In this document: positions 24,182 to 32,181 of the stretch, one piece after another
Layout of the letters: every line of letters starts with the position of its first letter
Numbering within the stretch: position 1 is the first letter of the stretch
From: Solidesulfovibrio carbinoliphilus subsp. oakridgensis
GTDB lineage: Bacteria; Desulfobacterota; Desulfovibrionia; Desulfovibrionales; Desulfovibrionaceae
Assembly: GCF_000177215.2 (NCBI RefSeq)
Contig: NZ_CM001368.1
Coordinates: forward strand, 248,001-312,000
Reading direction: 5' to 3'
Length of the DNA stretch: 64,000 nt
Notes under the pieces: generated by a model
The model's input: the letters and a program-made list of their open reading frames with translations, nothing else
The model's database searches: none
What the model was told of the DNA's origin: nothing
Position numbers and translations under genes: made by a program

Positions 24182-24901
24182 TTGTCTTGGAAGAAGATAC
24201 CCCCCGAGGCGGATTATTTTCACTGCGAACCCGGCACGGATTACTACATCTGCGAAGAAGGGTTCGTGGTCGAAGGCCGGTACTTGCAAGACGAAGGGGC
24301 CAATTTGGACAAGGCCATCTGGCCGACGGTCCAGGGCAACCGCGCCTACATCCGGGTGCGCCGCAAGGGCGTGGACAAGAAGTTCCAACTGGTGCGGATT
24401 TTCGCCGAGCTCTTTCCCGACCTCCTGGACGGGGAAGTCCTGGTGCGGACCCGCAAGGGGCCTTTCAGCATCCGGATCGAGGCCGAATCCGGCGAGGACG
24501 ATGCGCCGGCCAGGCCGGCCGCGTCAAAGCCCCGCAAGGAAAAGGCCGTGCGCCGCGAGCGCGAGGAAGTCGAGGAGGCCTTGCCCGACACCGACGATGA
24601 GCCGCTCATGATGGAAGAAGAGGACGAGGACGAGGAGGTCGTGGCCCCCCTGTCCGACGCCCGCATCTGCAAAGTCTGCAACCTGCGCAAGCGCGCCTCG
24701 GAATTCAGCGCCCGCGACGACATGTGCCTGGATTGCTACATGGGTCGCGACGAACTCTTGAAGGAAATCATCGCCCGGCGGCGTCGCAAGACCAAGGCGG
24801 CCGCTCCCCGGGCGGTCGAGGAGAATGCCGAAAACAGCGGCATGGACGACGGCCTGGACTCCTTTGGCCGCATGGATTTCGGCATCACGTTGCCTGATTA
24901 G
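24182..24901 (+). CDS. Acidic linker protein with C-terminal zinc ribbon
   Basis: 239 residues from TTG 24182 (MSWKKIPPEADYFHCEPGTD). The N-terminal about 100 residues look like a compact AP2/HNH-associated-type beta fold (GNRAYIRVRRKGVDKKFQLV). A strongly acidic low-complexity linker follows (MMEEEDEDEEVV). The C-terminus holds CKVCNLRKRASEFSARDDMC then LDCY, a CxxC-CxxC ribbon. No nuclease residues are seen. GAGG lies about 9 nt before the TTG; the longer frame to 24017 overlaps the LUD gene and is unlikely. Function unknown; nucleic-acid binding is a guess. Confidence 0.6.
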   Translation: MSWKKIPPEADYFHCEPGTDYYICEEGFVVEGRYLQDEGANLDKAIWPTVQGNRAYIRVRRKGVDKKFQLVRIFAELFPDLLDGEVLVRTRKGPFSIRIEAESGEDDAPARPAASKPRKEKAVRREREEVEEALPDTDDEPLMMEEEDEDEEVVAPLSDARICKVCNLRKRASEFSARDDMCLDCYMGRDELLKEIIARRRRKTKAAAPRAVEENAENSGMDDGLDSFGRMDFGITLPD

Positions 24902-24909
24902 CGGCAGGC

Positions 24910-24958
24910 GTCCTTCCCGGCCCGCCGTCCCCAGGCGGGACGGCGGGCCGGGAAGGAC
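24910..24958. terminator. Perfect 22-bp hairpin after the zinc-ribbon gene
   Basis: Arms 24910-24931 and 24937-24958 are perfect complements with a 5-nt loop, very GC-rich, with no T-run. It begins 9 nt after the stop codon. Likely a transcript end or 3'-stabilising structure. The remaining bases up to 25144 hold no recognisable gene. Confidence 0.6.
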
Positions 24959-25143
24959 CGGGGCGGGAGGGACCGATCCACGGCAGAGGGAGGGGCCTCG
25001 CCCGCCCGGCCCGTCTTCCATTCTGGCATCCTGGCTCCTGGTATCCTGGCGCGCCGCCCCTCTGGCCCGGGCGGCGGCTCCTGGCCCTTGGTGGCGCCTC
25101 CCGCGAGGACCAGGCAACAGGTCTTTGCCGCGACGAGGTTCCC

Positions 25144-26319
25144 ATGTCCCATCCGCCTCCCGCCGCGTCCTCCCGGCAGCCGGACGCTCCCCCCCGGGAG
25201 CGGCGGCTTCGGGAAGTCGATCTGCTGCTGCCCGTGGCCGCCGCCATCTGCATCGCCCTCAGTTGGTACGTGTTTCTCGACTATGAGCGGGCCGCCACCT
25301 CCGGGGCCGTGCCCCCGGAGGTGGCGGCCCGGGTCGGCGAGATGCGGGTCATGATGGTGCTTTTGAGCGTCGGCGGGCTTGGCCTTGCCGGACTGGCCGC
25401 CAGGGACGCCCGGCGGCGGCGCCGGGCCGAGGACGAACTGCTCGTGGCCCATGCCGCCCTTGGCCGGCGCATGGCCCGGCGCACGGATGCCCTCAAAAAC
25501 CGCACCAAGGCCCTGCGCGAATCCAGGCTCCGCGAACGGCTGGCCGAGCGCGAGGCCGAGGCGGCCTTTGCCGCCGGCCAAGTGGAGGCGGCCGGCACCT
25601 ATCTCCACCACGTGGGCAACGCCCTGTCCGCCTTCGAACTGGAACTCTTGCGCCTCGACCGGGCTCTGGAAGGCGCGGGCCGGCTCGACGCGGCCTTCGA
25701 CGCCCTGGCCCGGGCCATCGAATCCGGGGACCGGGCCGAGGCCGGCCGCGGGGCGCAGGTCCTGCGCGACGCCGTGATTGGGCGGACCTTTCCCCGGCTG
25801 TCCGGCTGCGCCGCTTCCCTGGGCGACCTCAAGGGGCGGATGCTCGGCGAGCTTGAGCGCCACCGGGGCGAATTCGAGCGGCGCGGCACTCCCCGGCCCT
25901 ATGTGCAGGACGTGCGCCTGGACCTGGAGCTGGCCGCCATCCTCGACCGCATGCCCCGCGCGGCCGGCAGCGACCCGGTTTCCCGCGACATCCTGCCGGA
26001 GGTGGTGGTGACGGTGCGCAAACAACCGTTCCTGCTCGGGCTGGCCGCGCTGTTGCGCCAGGCCCTGGACGCGGCCACGGATCCGGTCCGGGTGCGCCTC
26101 GGCCAGGGGCCGGACAGGCGGGCGGTCCTCACCCTGGACGGCGTGCCGGCTGCCGAGACCGGCGAACCGGCCGTGGCCGCGTTCATCAATTTTTTGAACG
26201 AAAACGGCGGGGCCTTCCGCCACGAGCCCGGGGCCGCCGGCCGTCCCCCCCGCCTGGTGGTGGAAATCGCCGAACCGCCCCGGGGACAGGCCCCGTCCGG
26301 GTTTCCCGGCCTTTCTTGA
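25144..26319 (+). CDS. Membrane histidine-kinase-like protein, degenerate ATPase
   Basis: 391 residues. Two membrane segments (LLLPVAAAICIALSWYVFL and MMVLLSVGGLGLAGLA) are followed by a charged coiled coil and a DHp-like helix GTYLHHVGNALSAFELELL. This resembles the LHNVGN H-box of one class of sensor kinases. The C-terminal about 130 residues occupy the ATPase position but lack a clear N-box, DxGxG or GxGLG motif, so kinase activity is doubtful. It may be a pseudokinase or phosphotransfer protein. It precedes the HDOD-NtrC-kinase module, whose promoter overlaps this gene's last codons. Confidence 0.6.
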   Translation: MSHPPPAASSRQPDAPPRERRLREVDLLLPVAAAICIALSWYVFLDYERAATSGAVPPEVAARVGEMRVMMVLLSVGGLGLAGLAARDARRRRRAEDELLVAHAALGRRMARRTDALKNRTKALRESRLRERLAEREAEAAFAAGQVEAAGTYLHHVGNALSAFELELLRLDRALEGAGRLDAAFDALARAIESGDRAEAGRGAQVLRDAVIGRTFPRLSGCAASLGDLKGRMLGELERHRGEFERRGTPRPYVQDVRLDLELAAILDRMPRAAGSDPVSRDILPEVVVTVRKQPFLLGLAALLRQALDAATDPVRVRLGQGPDRRAVLTLDGVPAAETGEPAVAAFINFLNENGGAFRHEPGAAGRPPRLVVEIAEPPRGQAPSGFPGLS

Positions 26320-26343
26320 CAGCCTCCCCCAATACCTTATGAT
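26316..26343 (+). promoter_or_regulatory. Sigma-70 promoter of the HDOD-regulator-kinase operon
   Basis: TTGACA (26316-26321) and TATGAT (26338-26343) are separated by 16 nt, a very good match. The -35 box overlaps the stop codon of the preceding gene. Predicted start is near 26350, about 40 nt before ATG 26389. Confidence 0.6.
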
Positions 26344-26388
26344 TGCGGACTTCAAGGATCAATTCGCGTTGACGGACTGCGGGGGGCA

Positions 26389-27729
26389 ATGGTCAGACGC
26401 AACGTAACCGAGCTGCGCGCGGGCATGGTGCTGGCCGAGGACGTCATGACGCCCGGCGGCCGCTTTCTTATGCCCAAGGGCACCACCCTCGATCCCGGGC
26501 ACCTGAAATCCCTGCTTGCCTGGAACCTGCCCACCGTGGCCGTGAACCAGGCCGACGGCGAGGGGGCGTTCCCGTCCGCTTCCGGACCCGGGGCACCGCC
26601 CGCCGCCGCCCCTGGCCCGGACCTGGCCGAGGCCGCCGAGGCCGCTGTCCGCGAACGACTGCTGTGGCTCGACCTCGAGCACGAGGCCGGACAGGTTCTT
26701 TTCCGGCTGGCCCTGGAGCGGGAAATCCGAAGGCGCGTCACTGTCCAGGAAGCCGGCGGGGCCGGCGAAGTCCACGGTCTCGGACAGGAACGGCCGGAGA
26801 GAACAGACCGGCCAAACAGAAGCGACGAGGCCGCGCCGCCGCCCCTGGCTTCGCCCGAAGCCCTTTTGCGGGACGAGCCCCAGCTCGTTTCGCCACCGGA
26901 AGTCTACCTGCGCATCAACGAGGTCCTGCGCGACCCGAAAAGCACGGTGGAGGACGCGGCCGCGAGCATCCGCTACGACCCGAGCCTGGCCGCCAAGCTC
27001 CTGCGCCTGGTCAACAGTTCCTATTACGCCCGCACCATGCGGGCCGTGGAGGGCCGGTTTCCGGCCAAGGTCGACAGCCTGTCCCGGGCCGTGATGGTGG
27101 TCGGGGCCCGCCAGCTGGCCACGCTGGCCCTTGGCGTGTCCGTGTTGCCGCTGTTCCAGGACATCCCGCCGCACTGGGTCAACATGCGCGTTTTCTGGGA
27201 GCACAGCGTGGGCTGCGCCGTGGCCGCCCAGGCCATTGCCGCGGCGAGCGGGCGGGGCAATCCCGAAACCGCTTTCGTGGCCGGGCTCCTGCACGATATC
27301 GGCCGCATCCTGGCCTTCAAGCAGGCTCCGGCCCACATGGCCGCGGCCATGCGCCAGGCCGCGGCCGAGCGGCTGCCGCTGTCCTTTGCCGAACGCGGCC
27401 GCCTGGGGTTCGACCATGCGGCCCTGGGCGGCCATCTGCTCCAAAAGTGGCAGTTTCCGGCCAATCTGGAAAAGATGGTCCGCTACCACCACGATCTGGA
27501 CGAACCGCTTTTCATCGAGGAGCCGGCCGTGATCCATCTGGCCGACGGCGTGGCCACGGCCCTGGGCTGGGGCGGCAGCGGCAACCGCCACGTGGGGGCT
27601 TTGTCCCCGGCCGCCTGGGAGGCCCTGGGCCTTTCCGGCGACGCCCTGGCCCGCATGGTTCCGGCCATGGAGGCGCGGCTGGCCGAAACCATGCGGAGTT
27701 TTTTCCCGGACCGGCCCGGCCCGCTGTGA
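26389..27729 (+). CDS. HDOD-domain signalling protein
   Basis: 446 residues. An N-terminal segment (about 1-60; LRAGMVLAEDVMTPGGRFLM) resembles the region found before HD-GYP domains. A variable Pro/Ala linker follows, then an HDOD domain (about 165-370) with NSSYYARTMRAVEG and the residual HD motif VAGLLHDIGRIL. The protein lacks the full set of HD-GYP metal ligands and is probably not a c-di-GMP phosphodiesterase. It is first in an operon with an NtrC-type regulator and a CBS-PAS kinase, so it likely works in the same signalling path. Cytosolic. Confidence 0.83.
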   Translation: MVRRNVTELRAGMVLAEDVMTPGGRFLMPKGTTLDPGHLKSLLAWNLPTVAVNQADGEGAFPSASGPGAPPAAAPGPDLAEAAEAAVRERLLWLDLEHEAGQVLFRLALEREIRRRVTVQEAGGAGEVHGLGQERPERTDRPNRSDEAAPPPLASPEALLRDEPQLVSPPEVYLRINEVLRDPKSTVEDAAASIRYDPSLAAKLLRLVNSSYYARTMRAVEGRFPAKVDSLSRAVMVVGARQLATLALGVSVLPLFQDIPPHWVNMRVFWEHSVGCAVAAQAIAAASGRGNPETAFVAGLLHDIGRILAFKQAPAHMAAAMRQAAAERLPLSFAERGRLGFDHAALGGHLLQKWQFPANLEKMVRYHHDLDEPLFIEEPAVIHLADGVATALGWGGSGNRHVGALSPAAWEALGLSGDALARMVPAMEARLAETMRSFFPDRPGPL

Positions 27730-27757
27730 CGCGGCCGGCAAGACCTCTGGAGCACGG

Positions 27758-29152
27758 ATGTCCGCCCGAATTCTGGTCATCGAGGACGATGCGGCCTTCA
27801 GGGCCATGCTGTGCGAGGCCCTGGCCTCCAAGGGCTACGAGCCGCTTGGCCTGGGCTCGGCCGAGGAGGGGGTGGCCAGGGCCCGGGCCGAGGCCTTCGA
27901 CCTGGTGCTGACCGACGTCATGCTGCCGGGCATGGACGGCATCGAGGGCCTCTCGCGCCTGAAAGAAGCCAGCCCCGGCTGCGACGTCATCGTCATGACC
28001 GGCTACGCCACCAAGGAAAAGGCGCTCGAAGCCGTGCGGCTCGGGGCCTACGACTTTTTCGCCAAGCCTTTTTCCCTGGCCGAGATGGAAGTGGTCATCC
28101 GGCGCGCCCTGGAACGCCGGTCGCTCCTCGCGGAGCTCACCCGCTTGAAATCCGCCCTGGCCTGCGGGCGCGGGCCGAATATCGTCGGCCAGTCGCCGGT
28201 CATGCGTGCGGTGGTGGACATGGTCCGCCGGGTGGCGCCGCTCGATTCCACGGTCCTTATTACCGGCGAGTCCGGGGCCGGCAAGGAAGTGGTGGCCGAC
28301 GCCATCCAGGCCCTGAGCAAACGGGCCGACGCCCCCTTCATCAAGGTCAACTGCGCGGCCATTCCGGAAAGCCTTCTCGAATCCGAGCTTTTCGGCCACG
28401 AAAAAGGGGCCTTCACCGGGGCGGTGGCCCTCAAGAAAGGCAAGTTCGAGCTGGCCGACCACGGCACCATCATGCTCGACGAAATCGGCGACATGCCGCT
28501 TTTCCTGCAGCCAAAGCTCCTTCGGGCCGTGGAACAGAAGCAGATCGAGCGGGTCGGCGGCACAAAACCCATCGACATCGACATCCGCATCGTCGCCGCC
28601 ACCAACCAGGACCTGCAAACGCTTGTCGCCGAAAAAAAATTCCGGGCCGACCTCTATTACCGCCTGAGCGTGGCCGCCATTCCCCTGCCGCCCCTTCGCG
28701 ACCGCAAGGAGGACCTGCCGCTCCTGGTCGGTCATTTTCTCGAACGCATCAATCCGCGCGTCGGCGTCAACCTGCGCGGCGTCTCCCGCGAGGGCATGCA
28801 GCTTCTCTACGCCTGCGACTGGCCGGGCAACGTCCGCCAGTTGGCCAACGCCCTGGAGCGGGCGGCCATCGTCAGCACGGGCGACGTGCTGACCGCCTCG
28901 GACGTGGCCCGGGCCCTGGACGGCCCGGCCCGCCTGGAGCCGGCCGAAGCCGCCTGCGTCCACGAGGCCGGGAACCTCCGGGACACCCTCCAGGACATGG
29001 AGCGCAACATGATCGTCTCGGCGCTCAAAAAGGCCGGCGGCGTCCAGAAGGACGCGGCCCGGCTCCTCGGCGTCAGTCCGAAAAACCTCTGGAACAAGAT
29101 CCAGAAGCACGGCATCGGGGCGGCCGACTACGCCGTGGCCCCGGTGTCCTGA
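27758..29152 (+). CDS. NtrC-family sigma-54-dependent response regulator
   Basis: 464 residues. The receiver domain (1-115) has the phospho-acceptor D53 in LVLTDVMLPGMDG. The AAA+ domain (about 140-370) has Walker A GESGAGKE, the sigma-54 contact loop GAFTGA and Walker B GTIMLDEIGD. A Fis-type helix-turn-helix ends the protein (KDAARLLGVSPKNLWNKIQK). All catalytic motifs are intact, so it can activate sigma-54 promoters. Its likely kinase partner is the next gene. It is a candidate activator of the sigma-54-type promoters seen elsewhere in the window, but that link is inference. Confidence 0.93.
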   Translation: MSARILVIEDDAAFRAMLCEALASKGYEPLGLGSAEEGVARARAEAFDLVLTDVMLPGMDGIEGLSRLKEASPGCDVIVMTGYATKEKALEAVRLGAYDFFAKPFSLAEMEVVIRRALERRSLLAELTRLKSALACGRGPNIVGQSPVMRAVVDMVRRVAPLDSTVLITGESGAGKEVVADAIQALSKRADAPFIKVNCAAIPESLLESELFGHEKGAFTGAVALKKGKFELADHGTIMLDEIGDMPLFLQPKLLRAVEQKQIERVGGTKPIDIDIRIVAATNQDLQTLVAEKKFRADLYYRLSVAAIPLPPLRDRKEDLPLLVGHFLERINPRVGVNLRGVSREGMQLLYACDWPGNVRQLANALERAAIVSTGDVLTASDVARALDGPARLEPAEAACVHEAGNLRDTLQDMERNMIVSALKKAGGVQKDAARLLGVSPKNLWNKIQKHGIGAADYAVAPVS

Positions 29153-29278
29153 CCGGCGGGGCGGTCCGAGCCTCCGCCGACCGGGAGGCCGGATCCGGGC
29201 CATCTTGCCAAGGCCGGGAAATTCGGGCATCGGCCACCCCATCCCGCTTTGGCGGGGGAACCTGTCCGAGGAGGTCTC

Positions 29279-31771
29279 ATGGGTGACAGGCGCCTGGCCG
29301 AAATCGTCTCCCCCGACGTCATTGCCGTTTCTCCGGCCGTTTCGGTCCGCGAGGGCCTCGACGTCATGCGCCGGCGGAGCATCTCCTGCCTGATCGTGGC
29401 CGAGGCGGGGCTGCCTGTCGGCATCATCACCGAACGCAACATCCTGTGGGCCGCGGCCCACAGGGGCGAGGACTTTGCGGACCGGCCCGTGGCCGACCTC
29501 ATGAGCGCGCCCGTGGTCACGGTGGCCGAGGACACCATGCTGGTCGAGGCCTACCACCTGCTGGCCAAAAAGCGTCTGCGCCACCTGGTCATGGTGGACG
29601 CCGCCGGCCAGGCCCGGGGCGTGCTCACCCAGTCGGACCTGATCGAGCGGCTGGGGCACGATTCCCTGTCCGAAATAAAGCGCGTCTCCGTCATCATGAC
29701 CCGCGAGGTGGTGACCGCGCCCGGCAACATCACGGTGCGCGAGGCCGTCAGGCGCATGGCCGACCGGTCCATTTCCTGCCTGATCGTGGCCCGGGACGCC
29801 CGGCCGGCCGGCATCATCACCGAGCGGGACGTGGTGCGCCTCCTGGCTGAAAGCCCGCACCTCGGGCGCCTCAAGCTCTATGACATCATGAGCTGTCCGG
29901 TGGTCTGCGTGGAGGCCGACCGGCCGGTCTTCGAAGCGGCCATGGTCATGAAAAAGCGGCGCATGCGCCGGCTGGTGGTGGTGGACGACGACCGCCGGGT
30001 GCTTGGGGTCGTCACCCAGTCCGACATCGTGCGGGGTCTCGAGAGCAGGTACGTGCGCACCTTGAAGTCCGCCCTGGCCGAGAAGGACGAGGCCTTGCGC
30101 GAGGTCGGCAAGTCCCTGGTCGAAAAGACCATGTTCCTCGACAATCTCTTGCGCAGCGCCGAGATGGGGATCGTGGCCGCGGACGAGACCTGGCGAATCA
30201 CCTACGTCAATCCGGCGGCCGAGGACCTTTTTTCCACGCCGGCCGCCGATCTGGCCGGCCGGGACCTGCGTGAGGTCCATGTCCAGGCCGGGGTGGACCT
30301 CGGCACCGTGGGCCGGGGCCTGGACGCCGTCTCGCCGACCCGCAGCCACGATTTTTCCCTGACCCTGACGCGTGGGCAGGATATCCGCCGCTATGCCGTG
30401 CGCATTTCCGGCATCTACGACAAGGAAGGCGTGCCGGCCGGGTTCGTGCTCATGGCCCGGGACGACACCGAGCGCCGCCAGGCCGAGGAACATCTGGAAC
30501 GGCTGACGCGAAACCTCGAACACCTGGTGGTCGAGCGGACCCGCGACCTGACGCGCCAGGCCCGGGAACTCAAGGAAGCCAACGAGCGCCTGCGCGGCAT
30601 GGACGAGATCAAAAGCGCCTTTCTCTCGGCCGTCTCCCATGAACTGCGTACCCCGCTCACCTCGCTGCTCGGGTTTTCCAAGCTCATTGCCCGGGATTTC
30701 AGCCGGCATTTCCGGCCCCTTGGCGCGGGGGAGGCGGCGCTCGACAAGCGCGGAGCCCGCATCGAGGACAACCTGCGCGTCCTTTTCAGCGAAGGCGAAC
30801 GCCTGGCCCGGCTTCTAAACGACTTTCTCGACCTCTCCCGCATCGAGTCCGGCCGCATGGAGTGGCGCGACCGGGAGATCTGCCTGGACGAGGTGGTGCG
30901 CAGCGCGGTCGCGGCCGTGGCCGGACTTTTCGCCTCCCGGCCGGAAGTGGATCTGGAGATGCGCCTGCCGGACGTCCCGGTCATGGTCCTGGCCGACCCG
31001 GACCGCCTGGAGCAGGTGCTCATCAACCTGATCGGCAACGCGGCCAAATTCACGGCCGTCGGGGCCGTGACGGTCCGTCTGGCCGTGTCCGGCCCGCACA
31101 CGGCGCGGGTTTCGGTTTCCGACACGGGCCCTGGCATCGCCGCCGAGGACCGGGAACTCATTTTCGACAAGTTCCGGCAGGTCCGCCGCGATCCCGAAGG
31201 CTCGGCCCCGTCCAAGGGCACGGGGCTTGGCCTGGCCATCTGCCGGGAGATCGTCGGCCACTACGGCGGCCGGATCTGGGTGGAGCCGGCGCCCGGCCGG
31301 GGCGCGGCCTTTCTTTTCGAGCTGCCGACCACCGACGGCCAGGGGGTCTGTCCGCCGCCGCGCTCCGGCCGGCCGGAGCAGCGCGAGCGGCCCCTGGTGC
31401 TTGTGGTCGATGACGATCCGGCCGTGTCCTCCTTCCTCATCCAGTTCCTGGAAGGAGAGGGCTATCAGGTGGCCGCGGCCCACGACGGCGAATCGGCCCT
31501 GTCGGCGGCCGAGAAGCTCAAGCCCCACGCCATCACCATGGACATGGCCATGCCGGGCATGGACGGCCGGGCGGCCATGGCCGCCCTGCGAAACGATCCC
31601 GACCTGGCCGGCATCCCGGTCTTGGTCATCACCGGCCACGAGGGCGCGCCGCCCGAGGGCGCGGATGCGGTGCTGCGAAAGCCCCTCGACCCGGACAGGC
31701 TCTTGGCCGCCATCGAGGGCCTGCTGGCGCGGCAGCCGCAAGACGGGGGAACGGGAGATGCGGCCTCGTAG
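29279..31771 (+). CDS. Four-CBS, PAS, histidine kinase, receiver hybrid protein
   Basis: 830 residues from ATG 29279, with GAGGAGG just upstream. Two CBS pairs come first (about 1-125 and 135-255; repeated GIITERNIL and GVLTQSDLI segments), then a PAS domain (about 290-390) and a coiled linker. The HisKA H-box is FLSAVSHELRTPLTSLLGF, the HATPase has NLIGNAAKFT, DTGPGIA and GTGLGLAI, and a C-terminal receiver has its aspartate in AITMDMAMPGMDG. There are no membrane segments, so the kinase is cytosolic. CBS pairs usually bind adenine nucleotides, which suggests energy-state sensing. It probably signals to the NtrC-type regulator encoded upstream. Confidence 0.9.
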   Translation: MGDRRLAEIVSPDVIAVSPAVSVREGLDVMRRRSISCLIVAEAGLPVGIITERNILWAAAHRGEDFADRPVADLMSAPVVTVAEDTMLVEAYHLLAKKRLRHLVMVDAAGQARGVLTQSDLIERLGHDSLSEIKRVSVIMTREVVTAPGNITVREAVRRMADRSISCLIVARDARPAGIITERDVVRLLAESPHLGRLKLYDIMSCPVVCVEADRPVFEAAMVMKKRRMRRLVVVDDDRRVLGVVTQSDIVRGLESRYVRTLKSALAEKDEALREVGKSLVEKTMFLDNLLRSAEMGIVAADETWRITYVNPAAEDLFSTPAADLAGRDLREVHVQAGVDLGTVGRGLDAVSPTRSHDFSLTLTRGQDIRRYAVRISGIYDKEGVPAGFVLMARDDTERRQAEEHLERLTRNLEHLVVERTRDLTRQARELKEANERLRGMDEIKSAFLSAVSHELRTPLTSLLGFSKLIARDFSRHFRPLGAGEAALDKRGARIEDNLRVLFSEGERLARLLNDFLDLSRIESGRMEWRDREICLDEVVRSAVAAVAGLFASRPEVDLEMRLPDVPVMVLADPDRLEQVLINLIGNAAKFTAVGAVTVRLAVSGPHTARVSVSDTGPGIAAEDRELIFDKFRQVRRDPEGSAPSKGTGLGLAICREIVGHYGGRIWVEPAPGRGAAFLFELPTTDGQGVCPPPRSGRPEQRERPLVLVVDDDPAVSSFLIQFLEGEGYQVAAAHDGESALSAAEKLKPHAITMDMAMPGMDGRAAMAALRNDPDLAGIPVLVITGHEGAPPEGADAVLRKPLDPDRLLAAIEGLLARQPQDGGTGDAAS

Positions 31772-32181
31772 CGCGCCCATGAAAAAGTACAGGCTCTTTC
31801 CATGAGTAACAGTATAATATCGTTATTTTTTCTTAAAAAATGCCGGTGTGTTTTTTAAGGGTCGCGACACGAGGAAGGCGGGGTCCCTTGGAACAGCGGA
31901 AACGGAAGTCGTTGGCGGCCCAAGGCCTTTACAACGGGCCCGGGATGCTTATGATAAGCATGTAAGGGGAGCGGATCCCCTCAAGATATGTCACCAACGT
32001 GTGACGGAGGAACGAGCGAAATAAATACCAGCAACCATAACGGGCGTATCGAGGCCCAGCATACAGAGATTCGCCAGGCGTACTAGAAGAGTTCCCAGCC
32101 AGTGCCTTGGAACCGGCTGCCCCTGCAGCTCCCACGCCGAAAGCGAATCTCTTTTTTTGCGGAAAAAGCGTTGCCCCGACT
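31772..32181 (+). other. 410-nt gap, lower GC, many hairpins, no clear gene
   Basis: Base composition is visibly less GC-rich than the surroundings. It contains a perfect TATAAT (31813-31818, without a good -35), a hairpin CTTAAAAAA/TTTTTTAAG (31832-31840 and 31851-31859), the 8-1-8 palindrome ATGCTTAT-G-ATAAGCAT, a GGGGA/TCCCC hairpin, and a structured element ending in T7 (32065-32158). A 68-codon minus-strand frame (31929-32135) has no family likeness or ribosome site. A non-coding RNA or a decayed mobile element are the two options. Confidence 0.6.
32065..32158 (+). ncRNA. Putative structured RNA with intrinsic terminator
   Basis: A 10-bp closing stem AGAGATTCGC/GCGAATCTCT (32065-32074 and 32143-32152) is extended by GGCGT/ACGCC (32077-32081 and 32134-32138). 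Inside are two smaller hairpins, GTTCC/GGAAC and GCTG/CAGC, giving a branched fold. The stem runs into seven T (32152-32158). It could be the 3' part of a longer RNA starting near 31825. It resembles no riboswitch or housekeeping RNA that I know, and no plus-strand gene follows for 2 kb. Confidence 0.4.

Noticed and set aside
27512-30709. 1065-codon minus-strand frame
   Set aside because: Shadow of the NtrC-type regulator and CBS kinase genes.
31929-32135. 68-codon minus-strand frame in the structured gap
   Set aside because: No ribosome site, no known family; overlaps hairpins better explained as RNA or decayed DNA. Kept only as part of the gap note.
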